Assembly (NCBI GenBank): GCA_964388275.1
Contig: CAYLZD010000010.1
Location: 56,941 to 120,940, forward strand
Direction: 5' to 3'
DNA from: JARYLZ01 sp964388275
GTDB lineage: Bacteria > Bacteroidota > Ignavibacteria > SZUA-365
Length of the DNA stretch: 64,000 nt
A program made the translations under genes and the position numbers. Below, piece by piece: positions 26,970-34,440 of the stretch (positions are counted from its first letter, which is position 1; every line of letters starts with the position of its first letter). The notes under the pieces are model-generated. The model saw only the letters and a program-made list of their open reading frames with translations, was not told where the DNA came from and searched no databases.

Positions 26970-27634
26970 AAACAACAACAGGCGCATCTCGTGCAATTTC
27001 CATCGTCATCGCCGACGATCATCCGGTGTTTCGCCAAGGCCTGAGGCACGTCATCGACGCCGAACCGGATCTCCGGATTCTGGGTGAAGCCGGTGACGGC
27101 GAGGAGGCCATTGGAATGATCACCGGCCTGCGGCCGCATGTGGGCCTGCTCGACATAAACATGCCGAGGAAGAACGGACTCGATGTGGCCGCTCATGTGG
27201 CCGAGAAACGGTTGCCCGTGTCCCTCATTATCCTGACCATGTATGACGAGGAGGATGTGTTCAACAAGGCGGTCGGATTGGGAGTGAAGGGTTATATACT
27301 CAAGGACAGCGCCGTGCTGGACATCATCAACGGGATCAGGACCGTGGCGCGCGGTGAGTACTTCTTCAGTCCGTCCATGTCCAATCATCTGATGAAGCGC
27401 AGCGCGCCCAAGGCGGAGCAACTCGGGGACGCGATCGAAAGACTGACTCCCGCCGAAAGGAAAATCCTCCGCTTGGTGGCCGAAAACAAGGCTTCCGCGG
27501 AGATCGCCGAAGAGCTGTACATAAGCGAACGGACCGTAGAGCATCACCGCGCGCATATACGCGAGAAGTTGTGTCTTTCGGGGGCGTATGCCCTGGTTCG
27601 TTTCGCGCTGCAGAATAAAGGCCTGCTGGATTAG
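26966..27634 (+). CDS. NarL/FixJ-family response regulator
   Basis: 222 residues. The receiver domain (~10-130) has the acidic pocket Asp17/Asp18 (VIADDHP), phospho-acceptor Asp63 (LLDINMP), switch Thr (IILTMYDEED) and Lys (GYILKDS). The LuxR-type helix-turn-helix (~155-222) reads LTPAERKILRLVAENKASAE then SERTVEHHRAHIREKL. The start codon overlaps the kinase stop (ATGA), so the two are translationally coupled cognate partners. Likely target: the downstream receiver-only gene and surface-protein genes, where an inverted repeat of the kind bound by LuxR-type regulators lies at 27928-27955 (inference). Confidence 0.95.
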   Translation: MKTTTGASRAISIVIADDHPVFRQGLRHVIDAEPDLRILGEAGDGEEAIGMITGLRPHVGLLDINMPRKNGLDVAAHVAEKRLPVSLIILTMYDEEDVFNKAVGLGVKGYILKDSAVLDIINGIRTVARGEYFFSPSMSNHLMKRSAPKAEQLGDAIERLTPAERKILRLVAENKASAEIAEELYISERTVEHHRAHIREKLCLSGAYALVRFALQNKGLLD

Positions 27635-27860
27635 TGGGGGCGGGAAGGCCGTCCGAGAACCCGGATTCCTTCAGGCCTCGATAAAGCATCCATGACGGCC
27701 GGATCATGACCATGCCGGTCCGGCCCGGTTGATCCATGGCGCCGCCGCGGGCGGACTGCAGCCCTGACGAGGCGATAACCGCAGAGCAAATGCCGGACTC
27801 CGCCCTCCGACTGCCCGGCTGCGCGGTCATTCCTCCGGCCGTGACCGGGATAATTCATGA

Positions 27861-27903
27861 AAAATGGGTATCAACACCTACGAAAATGGGTGGTAATACC
27901 TAT
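27861..27903 (+). promoter_or_regulatory. Two imperfect 22-bp direct repeats upstream of the receiver-only gene
   Basis: The sequence AAAATGGGT-n6-ACCTA occurs at 27861 and again, shifted by exactly 22 bp, at 27883 (second copy with ATACCTA). Each unit contains a GGT-n6-ACC dyad. The two-helical-turn period is typical of operator pairs for dimeric regulators. The rest of the 334-bp gap 27635-27968 contains no gene; its first half is GC-rich with a GGCCGG...CCGG dyad around 27703-27727. Confidence 0.5.
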
Positions 27904-27927
27904 ATCCACCGTGGACTGCGGACGGTA

Positions 27928-27955
27928 GATTTGCACCTGAATCGACCTGCAAATC
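27928..27955 (+). promoter_or_regulatory. Perfect 8-bp inverted repeat before the receiver-only start codon
   Basis: GATTTGCA (27928-27935) and TGCAAATC (27948-27955) form a perfect dyad with a 12-nt spacer, ending 13 bp before ATG 27969. No Shine-Dalgarno is visible between it and the start. It could be an operator for the LuxR-type regulator encoded just upstream, or an RNA hairpin controlling translation. Confidence 0.5.
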
Positions 27956-27968
27956 GTCCATTCCACAC

Positions 27969-28316
27969 ATGCGGATACTCATAGTCGACGACAATGCTTC
28001 AATGCGCACATTCCTTGATACCCTGTTGAACGGAATGCGGCATGACACGAGACAGAGCGCTTCGGGCGCCGACGCGGTGATCCAATACCTGGATTATCGA
28101 CCCGATCTGGTGCTGATGGATATACGTATGCCGAGGATGGACGGCATCGAGGCCATGGAGAGGATCCTCGATACGGATCCGGAAGCCCGCGTCGCAATGG
28201 TGACCGAGGTCGACGAACCCATCTACCGCAAGTCCGCCGAACGCGCCGGCGCGGTCGGATATTTCCTGAAGGACAATCTGCTGCCGCTCATATCATATCT
28301 GAAAGGTCAAACATGA
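27969..28316 (+). CDS. Single-domain (receiver-only) response regulator
   Basis: 115 residues comprising only a CheY-like receiver: acidic pair Asp7/Asp8 (ILIVDDN), phospho-acceptor Asp51 (VLMDIRMPRMDG), Thr78 (AMVTEVDEP, in place of the usual hydrophobic-T/S-A pattern) and Lys101 (GYFLKDN). With no output domain it may act as a phosphate sink or bind a protein target. It follows the kinase/NarL pair after a 334-bp gap carrying direct and inverted repeats, so it probably has its own promoter. The next start codon (T9SS cargo) lies 62 bp downstream. Confidence 0.9.
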   Translation: MRILIVDDNASMRTFLDTLLNGMRHDTRQSASGADAVIQYLDYRPDLVLMDIRMPRMDGIEAMERILDTDPEARVAMVTEVDEPIYRKSAERAGAVGYFLKDNLLPLISYLKGQT

Positions 28317-28378
28317 CGAAGACGCGCTTCTCGGCTGTACGCGGCATACAAATTCTCATAACCAAAAGGAGGTTTCAA

Positions 28379-28903
28379 ATGCTGAAAATCCTGCCGGTCA
28401 GGGTGATGATTCTATCGCTCTTCTTAACAACAAACCTATGGGCTCAGAATTCTATGGAGCGCTCAGTCGTGGCGGCGGGCGGCTCCGAGATGCAGGGCGG
28501 AGGGTACACCATACGGGGCACGGCCGGGCAGCCGGTGATCGGACCAGTCGAAACGGCATCCATGCATTCATTGCAAGGATTCTGGTACCAAGTGCTCGCA
28601 GGTTCCACCACTCCCGTCGATGGTCCGTCTCAAGCCATCGGCGCCTTCCAACTCGAACAGAATTATCCGAATCCGTTCGGATCGTCGACAATCATCGATT
28701 TTGCTGTCTCGGTCTCATCGCATGTGACTTTGACAATCTTTGACAACATGGGACGTGTGCTCGCGGAACCGGTCGACGCGCCGCTGGTCCCGGGCAACTA
28801 TTCGCTACTCTTCGAGGCCCGCGGACTGCCACCCGGCGTGTATGTGTACCGGCTCGCCGCGGCAGGGACCCACATCGAGAGAAGCATGCTCCTCGTCAAA
28901 TAA
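28379..28903 (+). CDS. Small secreted T9SS cargo protein
   Basis: 174 residues: a Sec signal peptide (MLKILPVRVMILSLFLTTNL, ending WAQ), a short glycine-rich mature segment with the recurrent FCB motif VVAAGGSEMQGGGYTIRGTA then GQPVIGP and LQGFWYQV, and a T9SS type A sorting domain (FQLEQNYPNPFGSSTIIDFA, LTIFDNMGRVLAEPV, PGVYVYRLAA). Start ATG 28379 is preceded by a perfect AGGAGG. Proteins with this short motif plus sorting domain are often encoded next to S74 tail-fibre-like proteins, as here (46 bp upstream of one). Function unknown; perhaps a surface partner of that protein. Confidence 0.85.
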   Translation: MLKILPVRVMILSLFLTTNLWAQNSMERSVVAAGGSEMQGGGYTIRGTAGQPVIGPVETASMHSLQGFWYQVLAGSTTPVDGPSQAIGAFQLEQNYPNPFGSSTIIDFAVSVSSHVTLTIFDNMGRVLAEPVDAPLVPGNYSLLFEARGLPPGVYVYRLAAAGTHIERSMLLVK

Positions 28904-28949
28904 CCTCCATACGAAAATTCTTTAATCAACAAAACCGGAAGGAGTAACC

Positions 28950-31481
28950 ATGCGTCAGTATTCCAGACTCATCGCCGTGCTCGTGTTTCTCGTAGCCGGG
29001 ACCACGCTGCATGCACAGATTCCCAAGACATTCAACTATCAGGGAGTTCTCACCGATGCTGCCGGCAAGCCGGTCGCCGATGGCTCGCGCAGCATCACCG
29101 TCAAGCTCTACGATTCACCCAACAGCACCACGCCGCTGTGGAGCGAGTCGCAGTTCACTCTCGTCAAGGGCGGCGTCTTCAATGTGATAATCGGATCCGC
29201 TCAAGCGCTCGACCTGCCTTTCGACAAAACATATTATCTCGGCCTCTCAGTGGACGGCGCCGCCGAGATGTATCCCCGGACCCAGCTCACGGCCGTGCCA
29301 TATGCGCTTAACGTCCTGGGCGGCGGCAGCGGCGGCGGAGGGGTGAGCAGCCTGAACGGCGCTACGGGAAATGTAACCCTCGTTGGCGACGGCGCCACGA
29401 CGGTCAATCGTTCAGGAAACACGATCACGATATCATCTACGGGCGGATCCGGGGGCACAGGCATACAGGGCGTGCAGAACACCGATAACTCGATCGCAAT
29501 TCAAAATCCTAACGGACCCATCGCCACAATAAACCTCGCCTCGAAAGGAATTACCGCCGGCATGATAGCCGATAGACAGGTGGTTACCGGGATCGTGGCG
29601 GGGTCCAGCACTTTGCGCGATAATGTCGAGCTTGAAGCCGGAACGAATATAACTCTGACGCCAAGCGGCAACAAGATAAAAATCGACGCAGCCGGTGGAA
29701 GCGGAGGCGCCGGGATACAGGGTGTGACGAGTACCGACAACACGATCGCCATACAAAACCCGAACGGACCGACGGCCAATCTCGGCCTCGCGGACGGCGC
29801 GGTGCGCGGCGCAAAAATCGCCGCGGGAGAGGTGGTCAGGAAAATCATGGTGGGTTCCACGATGATGACGGACAACATCACTCTGAATGAAGGCGCCCAC
29901 ATCACGCTTACTCCGAACGGCAATGTCCTTACGATATCCAGCGACGGCGGCGGCGGAGGGACGGGTATTCAGGGCGTGCAGAACACGAACAACACGCTGG
30001 ATATCACGAACGGCAACGGACCCGTGGCGACGATAAACGTGAAGCTCGGAGGCATTTCGACTGATTATCTCGCCGACGGAGCGGTGACCACTCCGAAGCT
30101 GCGGGACGGCGCCGTGACAACTCCGAAGCTCGCCGACGGTTGTGTCACTTCCGGCAAATGCGCGCCTGGATTGACCTTTCCGCCATCAGGCGCCGCCGGC
30201 GGCGACCTCTTCGGGACCTATCCGGATCCCGTCATAGCGCGGGATGCCGTTACAAGCGACAAGATCGATGACGGTGCCGTGGGCAGCGTCGATTTGGCTG
30301 ACGATGCCGTGACCACCGACAAGATCGCTGACAATGCAGTGACTACCCCCAAGCTTGCCGACGGAGCGGTGACTGCCGCGAAAATCAACACCGGAAGCGC
30401 AACATCCGGCCAGGTACTCAAGTACGACGGCACTGCCGTCGGCTGGGCTGATGACGGATTAACTCTTCCGTTCCAGGGAACGACAACTTCCGCATCACAG
30501 GCTTTTGTCGTCAATTCTACCGGCAACGATGCAATCGTTGGAAACACGAATGTCACCGGTAAATCGGCTGTCGTAGGCTTGTACACCGGCACCGGAGCAG
30601 GATACGGCGTTTACGGCAACACGACGGGAACCGGTGATGCGTCCGCAGTTTTCGGCAATACAACGGCAGGAAGAGGTGTCTGGGGCAATTCAACTAATGG
30701 ATATGGAGTATATGGCACCGCGTCCTCCGGTTACGCTGGAGTTTATGGCGCGTCAGATGGTGGTCTCGGTATACATGGAGAATCGAATAACGGTGTCGGG
30801 ATCCGTGGAGAAACAAATAGCAGTTCCAGTCCCGCTATATATGCGGATGCGTCGGGCGCTACGGGAATCGCATTTATGAGCGGCTACTTCAGTACGTCGG
30901 TTCCGATAGGTACAAAGTATCGTTTTAAAATCATGGGTGATGGTTCAACCATGATCGGTTCGGGTAACTCGCCCAGCTACATGCTGCACGTAACCGGCGA
31001 CGCGGGCAAGACAGTCGGCGGGACCACCTGGGTCAACGCATCCGACGGCCGCCTGAAGAACGTGTTCGGCTCATATGAGTACGGGCTCGATGAGATTTTG
31101 AAACTGCGCAGCATCCGTTTCGAGTACAAACCGGACAATGCGAGGCGAATCCCGAGCGGTACCAGGGAGATCGGCTTCATCGCGCAGGAAGTCCGCAACG
31201 TGTTCCCTGAATGCGTGACGGAAGGGAAGGACGGCTATCTGGATTTCAACATGCATCCCATCAATGTGGCTCTTGTCAATGCCGTACAAGAACTGCATGC
31301 CCTGCTCGAGAAGGAGCGTGTGGCGGTGAACACGCTCAAGGAAGAACTCGCCGCCTCGCTCAAGGCGAAGGAAGAGAAGAACAATCAGTTGGATGCCATG
31401 CAGACGCAGTTGAGGACCATGTCGGAGCGCCTGCGGCGTCTGGAGAACGCGAGCGGCGCCGGCCCGACAGCATCCAGATAG
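28950..31481 (+). CDS. Exported tail-fibre-like protein with C-terminal S74 intramolecular chaperone
   Basis: 843 residues. Signal peptide (ends LHAQ), then the N-terminal domain of bacterial tail-fibre-like proteins (IPKTFNYQGVLTDAAGKPV ... LTAVPYAL). Residues ~130-390 hold three ~84-residue repeats, each with GxGIQGV-n-(T/S)-x-N (about 169, 252, 337). Residues ~370-485 hold short DGAVTTPKLA-type repeats, and ~530-650 GYGVYG-type glycine repeats. The end is a peptidase S74/ICA domain: ASDGRLKNVF carries the expected Ser698-Lys703 dyad, followed by REIGFIAQEVRNVFPE and a trimerising coiled coil. Such proteins trimerise and may autocleave before Ser698. It lacks a T9SS tail. Start has AAGGAG upstream. 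A phage origin is possible, but no other phage gene is nearby. Confidence 0.9.
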   Translation: MRQYSRLIAVLVFLVAGTTLHAQIPKTFNYQGVLTDAAGKPVADGSRSITVKLYDSPNSTTPLWSESQFTLVKGGVFNVIIGSAQALDLPFDKTYYLGLSVDGAAEMYPRTQLTAVPYALNVLGGGSGGGGVSSLNGATGNVTLVGDGATTVNRSGNTITISSTGGSGGTGIQGVQNTDNSIAIQNPNGPIATINLASKGITAGMIADRQVVTGIVAGSSTLRDNVELEAGTNITLTPSGNKIKIDAAGGSGGAGIQGVTSTDNTIAIQNPNGPTANLGLADGAVRGAKIAAGEVVRKIMVGSTMMTDNITLNEGAHITLTPNGNVLTISSDGGGGGTGIQGVQNTNNTLDITNGNGPVATINVKLGGISTDYLADGAVTTPKLRDGAVTTPKLADGCVTSGKCAPGLTFPPSGAAGGDLFGTYPDPVIARDAVTSDKIDDGAVGSVDLADDAVTTDKIADNAVTTPKLADGAVTAAKINTGSATSGQVLKYDGTAVGWADDGLTLPFQGTTTSASQAFVVNSTGNDAIVGNTNVTGKSAVVGLYTGTGAGYGVYGNTTGTGDASAVFGNTTAGRGVWGNSTNGYGVYGTASSGYAGVYGASDGGLGIHGESNNGVGIRGETNSSSSPAIYADASGATGIAFMSGYFSTSVPIGTKYRFKIMGDGSTMIGSGNSPSYMLHVTGDAGKTVGGTTWVNASDGRLKNVFGSYEYGLDEILKLRSIRFEYKPDNARRIPSGTREIGFIAQEVRNVFPECVTEGKDGYLDFNMHPINVALVNAVQELHALLEKERVAVNTLKEELAASLKAKEEKNNQLDAMQTQLRTMSERLRRLENASGAGPTASR

Positions 31482-31568
31482 AATTCCAGCGTCCGGAAAT
31501 CGGCGGATGCAATGCCGTTTCCGTTCGTTCGGGGGATTGGTGGTTTGGCCATTCGTGGGCACGGCGGG

Positions 31569-31607
31569 GCGGGGGCGGGTCACCGACCCGACCCGCCCCC
31601 GCATTTT
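31569..31607 (+). terminator. Very GC-rich hairpin: terminator or REP-like element
   Basis: A 13-bp perfect stem (GCGGGGGCGGGTC / GACCCGCCCCCGC) with an 8-nt loop is followed by ATTTT. It lies 88 bp after the S74 gene and about 100 bp before the broken REP-associated transposase. It can serve as a terminator for the signalling/surface locus, but its location and composition also fit a REP palindrome once mobilised by that transposase family. Confidence 0.65.
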
Positions 31608-31702
31608 CCGGACACGGTCCCCGCGGTGCGGGAACAAATCCGGGATGCAATGCGTATGCAAACGGTTCACGGATGAACCAACATGGAATATCGGATACGC
31701 AA

Positions 31703-32231
31703 ATGAATCAAATGTCGATACGCGGTAAGGGCGGGTTATTCCGGGGCAAATACCGGAGAGAAACCACACGCCTCCCGTGGTGGGATTACGGCGATGATGG
31801 GGCCTATTTTGTGAGCCTATGCATAAAAAACCGGATTTGTGCGTTCGGCGAAGTGAAAAACGGCGCTATGATCCTGTCGGAATTGGGCGATGTCGCATGG
31901 AATTGCTGGCGCGAAATCCCGGATCATTTTCCATCCGTCCCGACTCTCTCGTCTGCCCGTCCGGAAAAACAAATTCGGGCCGCAATCGCAGAACTTGGGA
32001 TCGATTGTTCGTGGATTTTAAATCGGAGTGACGAAATACGCGCGCCGGCATGGCATCGCCTTCGCCTGGCATGCGCTGTATCACGATCACCTGATCCACG
32101 ACAGACGGGGATTCGAGCGCATCCGCAATTATATCCTCGCTAATCCCCGGAAATGGGAAATGAAATTCTCTTCCAGGTCACGTCTTCGGATAACGAATCC
32201 TCCGGGAGGACATTCATCCGGAAGCGTATGA
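31703..32231 (+). pseudogene. Broken REP-associated tyrosine transposase (RAYT, IS200/Y1 family)
   Basis: The 5' part (frame of ATG 31703/31712) encodes the conserved start of RAYTs: RGKYRRETTRLPWWDYGDDG, AYFVSLCIKNRICAFGE and REIPDHFPSV. The 3' part, in another frame from about 31985, encodes LGSIVRGF-stop-IGVTKYARRHG then ALYHDHLIHD, RGFERIRNYI and NPRKWEM. The TAA at 32019-32021 replaces the lysine codon of the conserved GFKIGVTK motif. The central segment with the catalytic His-x-His (MPNHIHG in relatives) is missing: only about 20 codons separate HFPSV from LGSIVRGF. So it has a deletion, a frame change and a nonsense mutation, and is certainly inactive. Confidence 0.88.
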
Positions 32232-32241
32232 ACGATCGTCA

Positions 32242-33282
32242 TTAAGCGTCAAACTCTTCCTCCACCCTCACACCCTCCATGCTCAACCGCACCGGTATCA
32301 AACTCGCCTGCGGAAGAATATCCGCCAGGCCTTCGACGAACGCGTGCTGGCCGCAGGCCTGCTCGCCGCAGAGCACCGTCACCGATCCGCCCTCGCCACC
32401 CGCGCCGTTCACCTTCCATCCGGCGGCGCCCAGCTTGCGGGCAAGTTCGATCACCGCACTCGCCGCCCCGGAAACCAGTTCCGGATGCAAGTCAGCCTGG
32501 GCTTCGGTGTTCTCGGCAAGCGCCGCTCCGTAACTTTTGAAATCCCCCGCGAGCAGAGCGTCCCGGGCCCGGACCGCGGCTTTGCGGAGCCGCTCGAGAC
32601 GCGGACTGCCCGGACCCTCGCTCTCGAGTTCGCCGATGACTTTTTCGTGCACGCCGGACGAGCTGTGCGCCGCGCCGAGATACACGAGCAGCAGTCGTCG
32701 ATCGAGTTCCCAGATAACCGGCTTGGGGAGCTCGAGCGGAGTGACGCGCGCGGCAGGAAACTCGTCTATTTCGATGAAGTTGATCCCGCCCAGCGAGGAC
32801 GCGAGCTGATCCTGCACGCCGCATTGCAGGCGCAGGACGTCGAATTCGATGTGATGCGCTTCCATGGCGATATCGTATCCGCCCGGGCGCCGGCCGCGGA
32901 GCGCGTGGAGCGCCGCCAGCAGCGCCACCGTCACCGCGGCAGATGTGCCTGTGGACGCGCCCGGCGGCGCTTCCGAGTCGATTTTTATGCGCATCGAGAC
33001 CTTATCCGGCGCGCCGGCATGCTCGATGGGGGCTTCCAGCAGTGGGTATTTTCCGGGAGGGGCTTCGCGCCGGTATGTGTGCCGCTCGCCGTAATTCTTC
33101 AAATCAAATTCGATGAAGGGCTCCGTTTCGGCACAATCCCAAGCCGACACCGACACTTTCACCAGCGGCGTCACGGCAATGTTGCAGACCGCGCCGCGTC
33201 TTGCGAACCAGGTGTCCGTCCAGCCGCCCGCGTCCGCGATGCGTATGGGGGCGCTTGCCCTTATATGTCTGATTTCCGGCAT
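32242..33282 (-). CDS. GHMP-family sugar kinase (heptose/fucose-kinase-like)
   Basis: 346 residues, cytoplasmic. N-terminal substrate motif SAPIRIADAGGWTDTWFA is typical of D-glycero-D-manno-heptose-7-phosphate kinase (HddA) and fucokinase kinase domains. The GHMP ATP loop reads EAPPGASTGTSAAVTVALLA, and the C-terminal GHMP motif includes WKVNGAGGEGGSV. It phosphorylates the anomeric or another hydroxyl of a sugar or sugar phosphate, probably for activated-heptose or glycan precursor synthesis. It is last in a minus-strand cluster after CapA (46-bp gap) and converges with the broken transposase. The exact substrate cannot be read from sequence; a GT9 heptosyltransferase-like gene exists at 45.9 kb. 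Confidence 0.87.
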   Translation of the reverse strand: MPEIRHIRASAPIRIADAGGWTDTWFARRGAVCNIAVTPLVKVSVSAWDCAETEPFIEFDLKNYGERHTYRREAPPGKYPLLEAPIEHAGAPDKVSMRIKIDSEAPPGASTGTSAAVTVALLAALHALRGRRPGGYDIAMEAHHIEFDVLRLQCGVQDQLASSLGGINFIEIDEFPAARVTPLELPKPVIWELDRRLLLVYLGAAHSSSGVHEKVIGELESEGPGSPRLERLRKAAVRARDALLAGDFKSYGAALAENTEAQADLHPELVSGAASAVIELARKLGAAGWKVNGAGGEGGSVTVLCGEQACGQHAFVEGLADILPQASLIPVRLSMEGVRVEEEFDA

Positions 33283-33328
33283 GCCGTCTCCGTCGTCTGT
33301 GTGCTTGTGAATTACCAGCGAAGTGAAG

Positions 33329-34420
33329 TCACCGCCTGCTATTGTCCGGATTCATGAGGCGTATGCGCAGGCCGTCGTCCTCTCCGAAGCCCGCGGCGGG
33401 AGAAATTCCGCGGAGATGCTCGATGTATGAGGCGCGCTCCTCTCCGCGCATGATTTCGGCAGCGCAGTCTTCGATCGACAACGGAATCAAATTCACTTCG
33501 CGCAGGAATGATCCTGAGAATACCAGTTCGGCCGCCAGGCAGCGCTTCGCCTCCATTCCGCTTTGATCGAAGATGAAATTGCCGAGACTGTACAGAACCA
33601 CGGTTTTACCGATATGCTCCACGCTCTGCGCCACGTGAGGATGATGTCCGATTACAGCGTCGGCGCCCGCCTCTGCCAGCGACAAAGCGTCGGCGCGCTG
33701 CGCGTCGTTGGGTTCGTCGTGGAATTCCCATCCCCAATGCGGCAGCGCTATCGCGCATCCGTCCGGGTGCTCCGCTTTCCATGAACGGATGGCGGCGCCC
33801 AGTTCGGCCGCCGTCGCCTGGCATGGGCCGGGTTTCCGCGGATCGTACATCCAGTTCTCCAGCGGAAGCGATGCCGATGCGAACACCGCGATCTCAGCGC
33901 CGCCGCGCCTTATCAGCACCGGTTTGCAGGCCTCGTCCTGCGTGCCGCCTCCGCCGATCGGAACCAGTCCGTGCATGGCGAGGTTCCGCATTGTGGAAGT
34001 GAAGCCTCGGCGCCCCTGGTCGTTCGTGTGATTGTTCGCGACAGATAGGTGTGTGATGCCTGCGCGCTTTACGCTTGTCAGATGTCCTGGTTCCCCCCGG
34101 AAAATGTACTTCTTCTCGATCGGGGAGAGCACTGTCGTGACGGGGCATTCCAGATTGGCGATCACGGCGGCCGCGCCGGAAAAAATGTCCCGCACGCTGT
34201 CGAACAGCGCGTCGGCGCCGCTTCTCTCGATTCTTTTCCTCACACCCCGGTCGAGCAGTAAATCGCCCGCGACTACGATCGAGAAAACAGAATCGTCACC
34301 GGCAGCCGGGTATCGCGGATCCGCGCCGGCTGTTTCGCAGAAGACGGTTAGCAGTATTACAAACGCGACCGCGCCTACCGACGCCATGTTTGTCCCGCAG
34401 CGGACCGCGCGAAGCGGCAT
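33329..34420 (-). CDS. CapA-family metallophosphatase-like exported protein
   Basis: 363 residues. N-terminal hydrophobic signal (MASVGAVAFVILLTVFCETA after a short basic leader), then the PGA_cap domain: VVAGDLLLDRGV, ANLECPVT, SVANNHTNDQGRRGF, GHHPHVAQSVE and YSLGNFIFDQ, the metal-ligand motifs of calcineurin-like CapA proteins. The best known relative is required for poly-gamma-glutamate capsule synthesis or export; others have unknown roles. ATG 34418-34420 is used because it supplies positive charges before the hydrophobic core; ATG 34387 is a possible alternative. It lies 20 bp after the DUF3160 gene in the same operon. No PgsB/C homologues are in the window, so capsule function is doubtful. 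Confidence 0.87.
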   Translation of the reverse strand: MPLRAVRCGTNMASVGAVAFVILLTVFCETAGADPRYPAAGDDSVFSIVVAGDLLLDRGVRKRIERSGADALFDSVRDIFSGAAAVIANLECPVTTVLSPIEKKYIFRGEPGHLTSVKRAGITHLSVANNHTNDQGRRGFTSTMRNLAMHGLVPIGGGGTQDEACKPVLIRRGGAEIAVFASASLPLENWMYDPRKPGPCQATAAELGAAIRSWKAEHPDGCAIALPHWGWEFHDEPNDAQRADALSLAEAGADAVIGHHPHVAQSVEHIGKTVVLYSLGNFIFDQSGMEAKRCLAAELVFSGSFLREVNLIPLSIEDCAAEIMRGEERASYIEHLRGISPAAGFGEDDGLRIRLMNPDNSRR

Positions 34421-34440
34421 GAGGCGGGATTGCGTTCCCG

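Noticed and set aside
28950..31481. Prophage signal from the tail-fibre-like S74 protein
   Set aside because: It has a Sec signal peptide and lies beside a T9SS cargo and two-component genes; no capsid, terminase, integrase or other tail gene is present.
31703..32231. Functional IS200-like transposase gene
   Set aside because: The catalytic HxH region is deleted, the frame changes, and TAA 32019-32021 interrupts a conserved motif.
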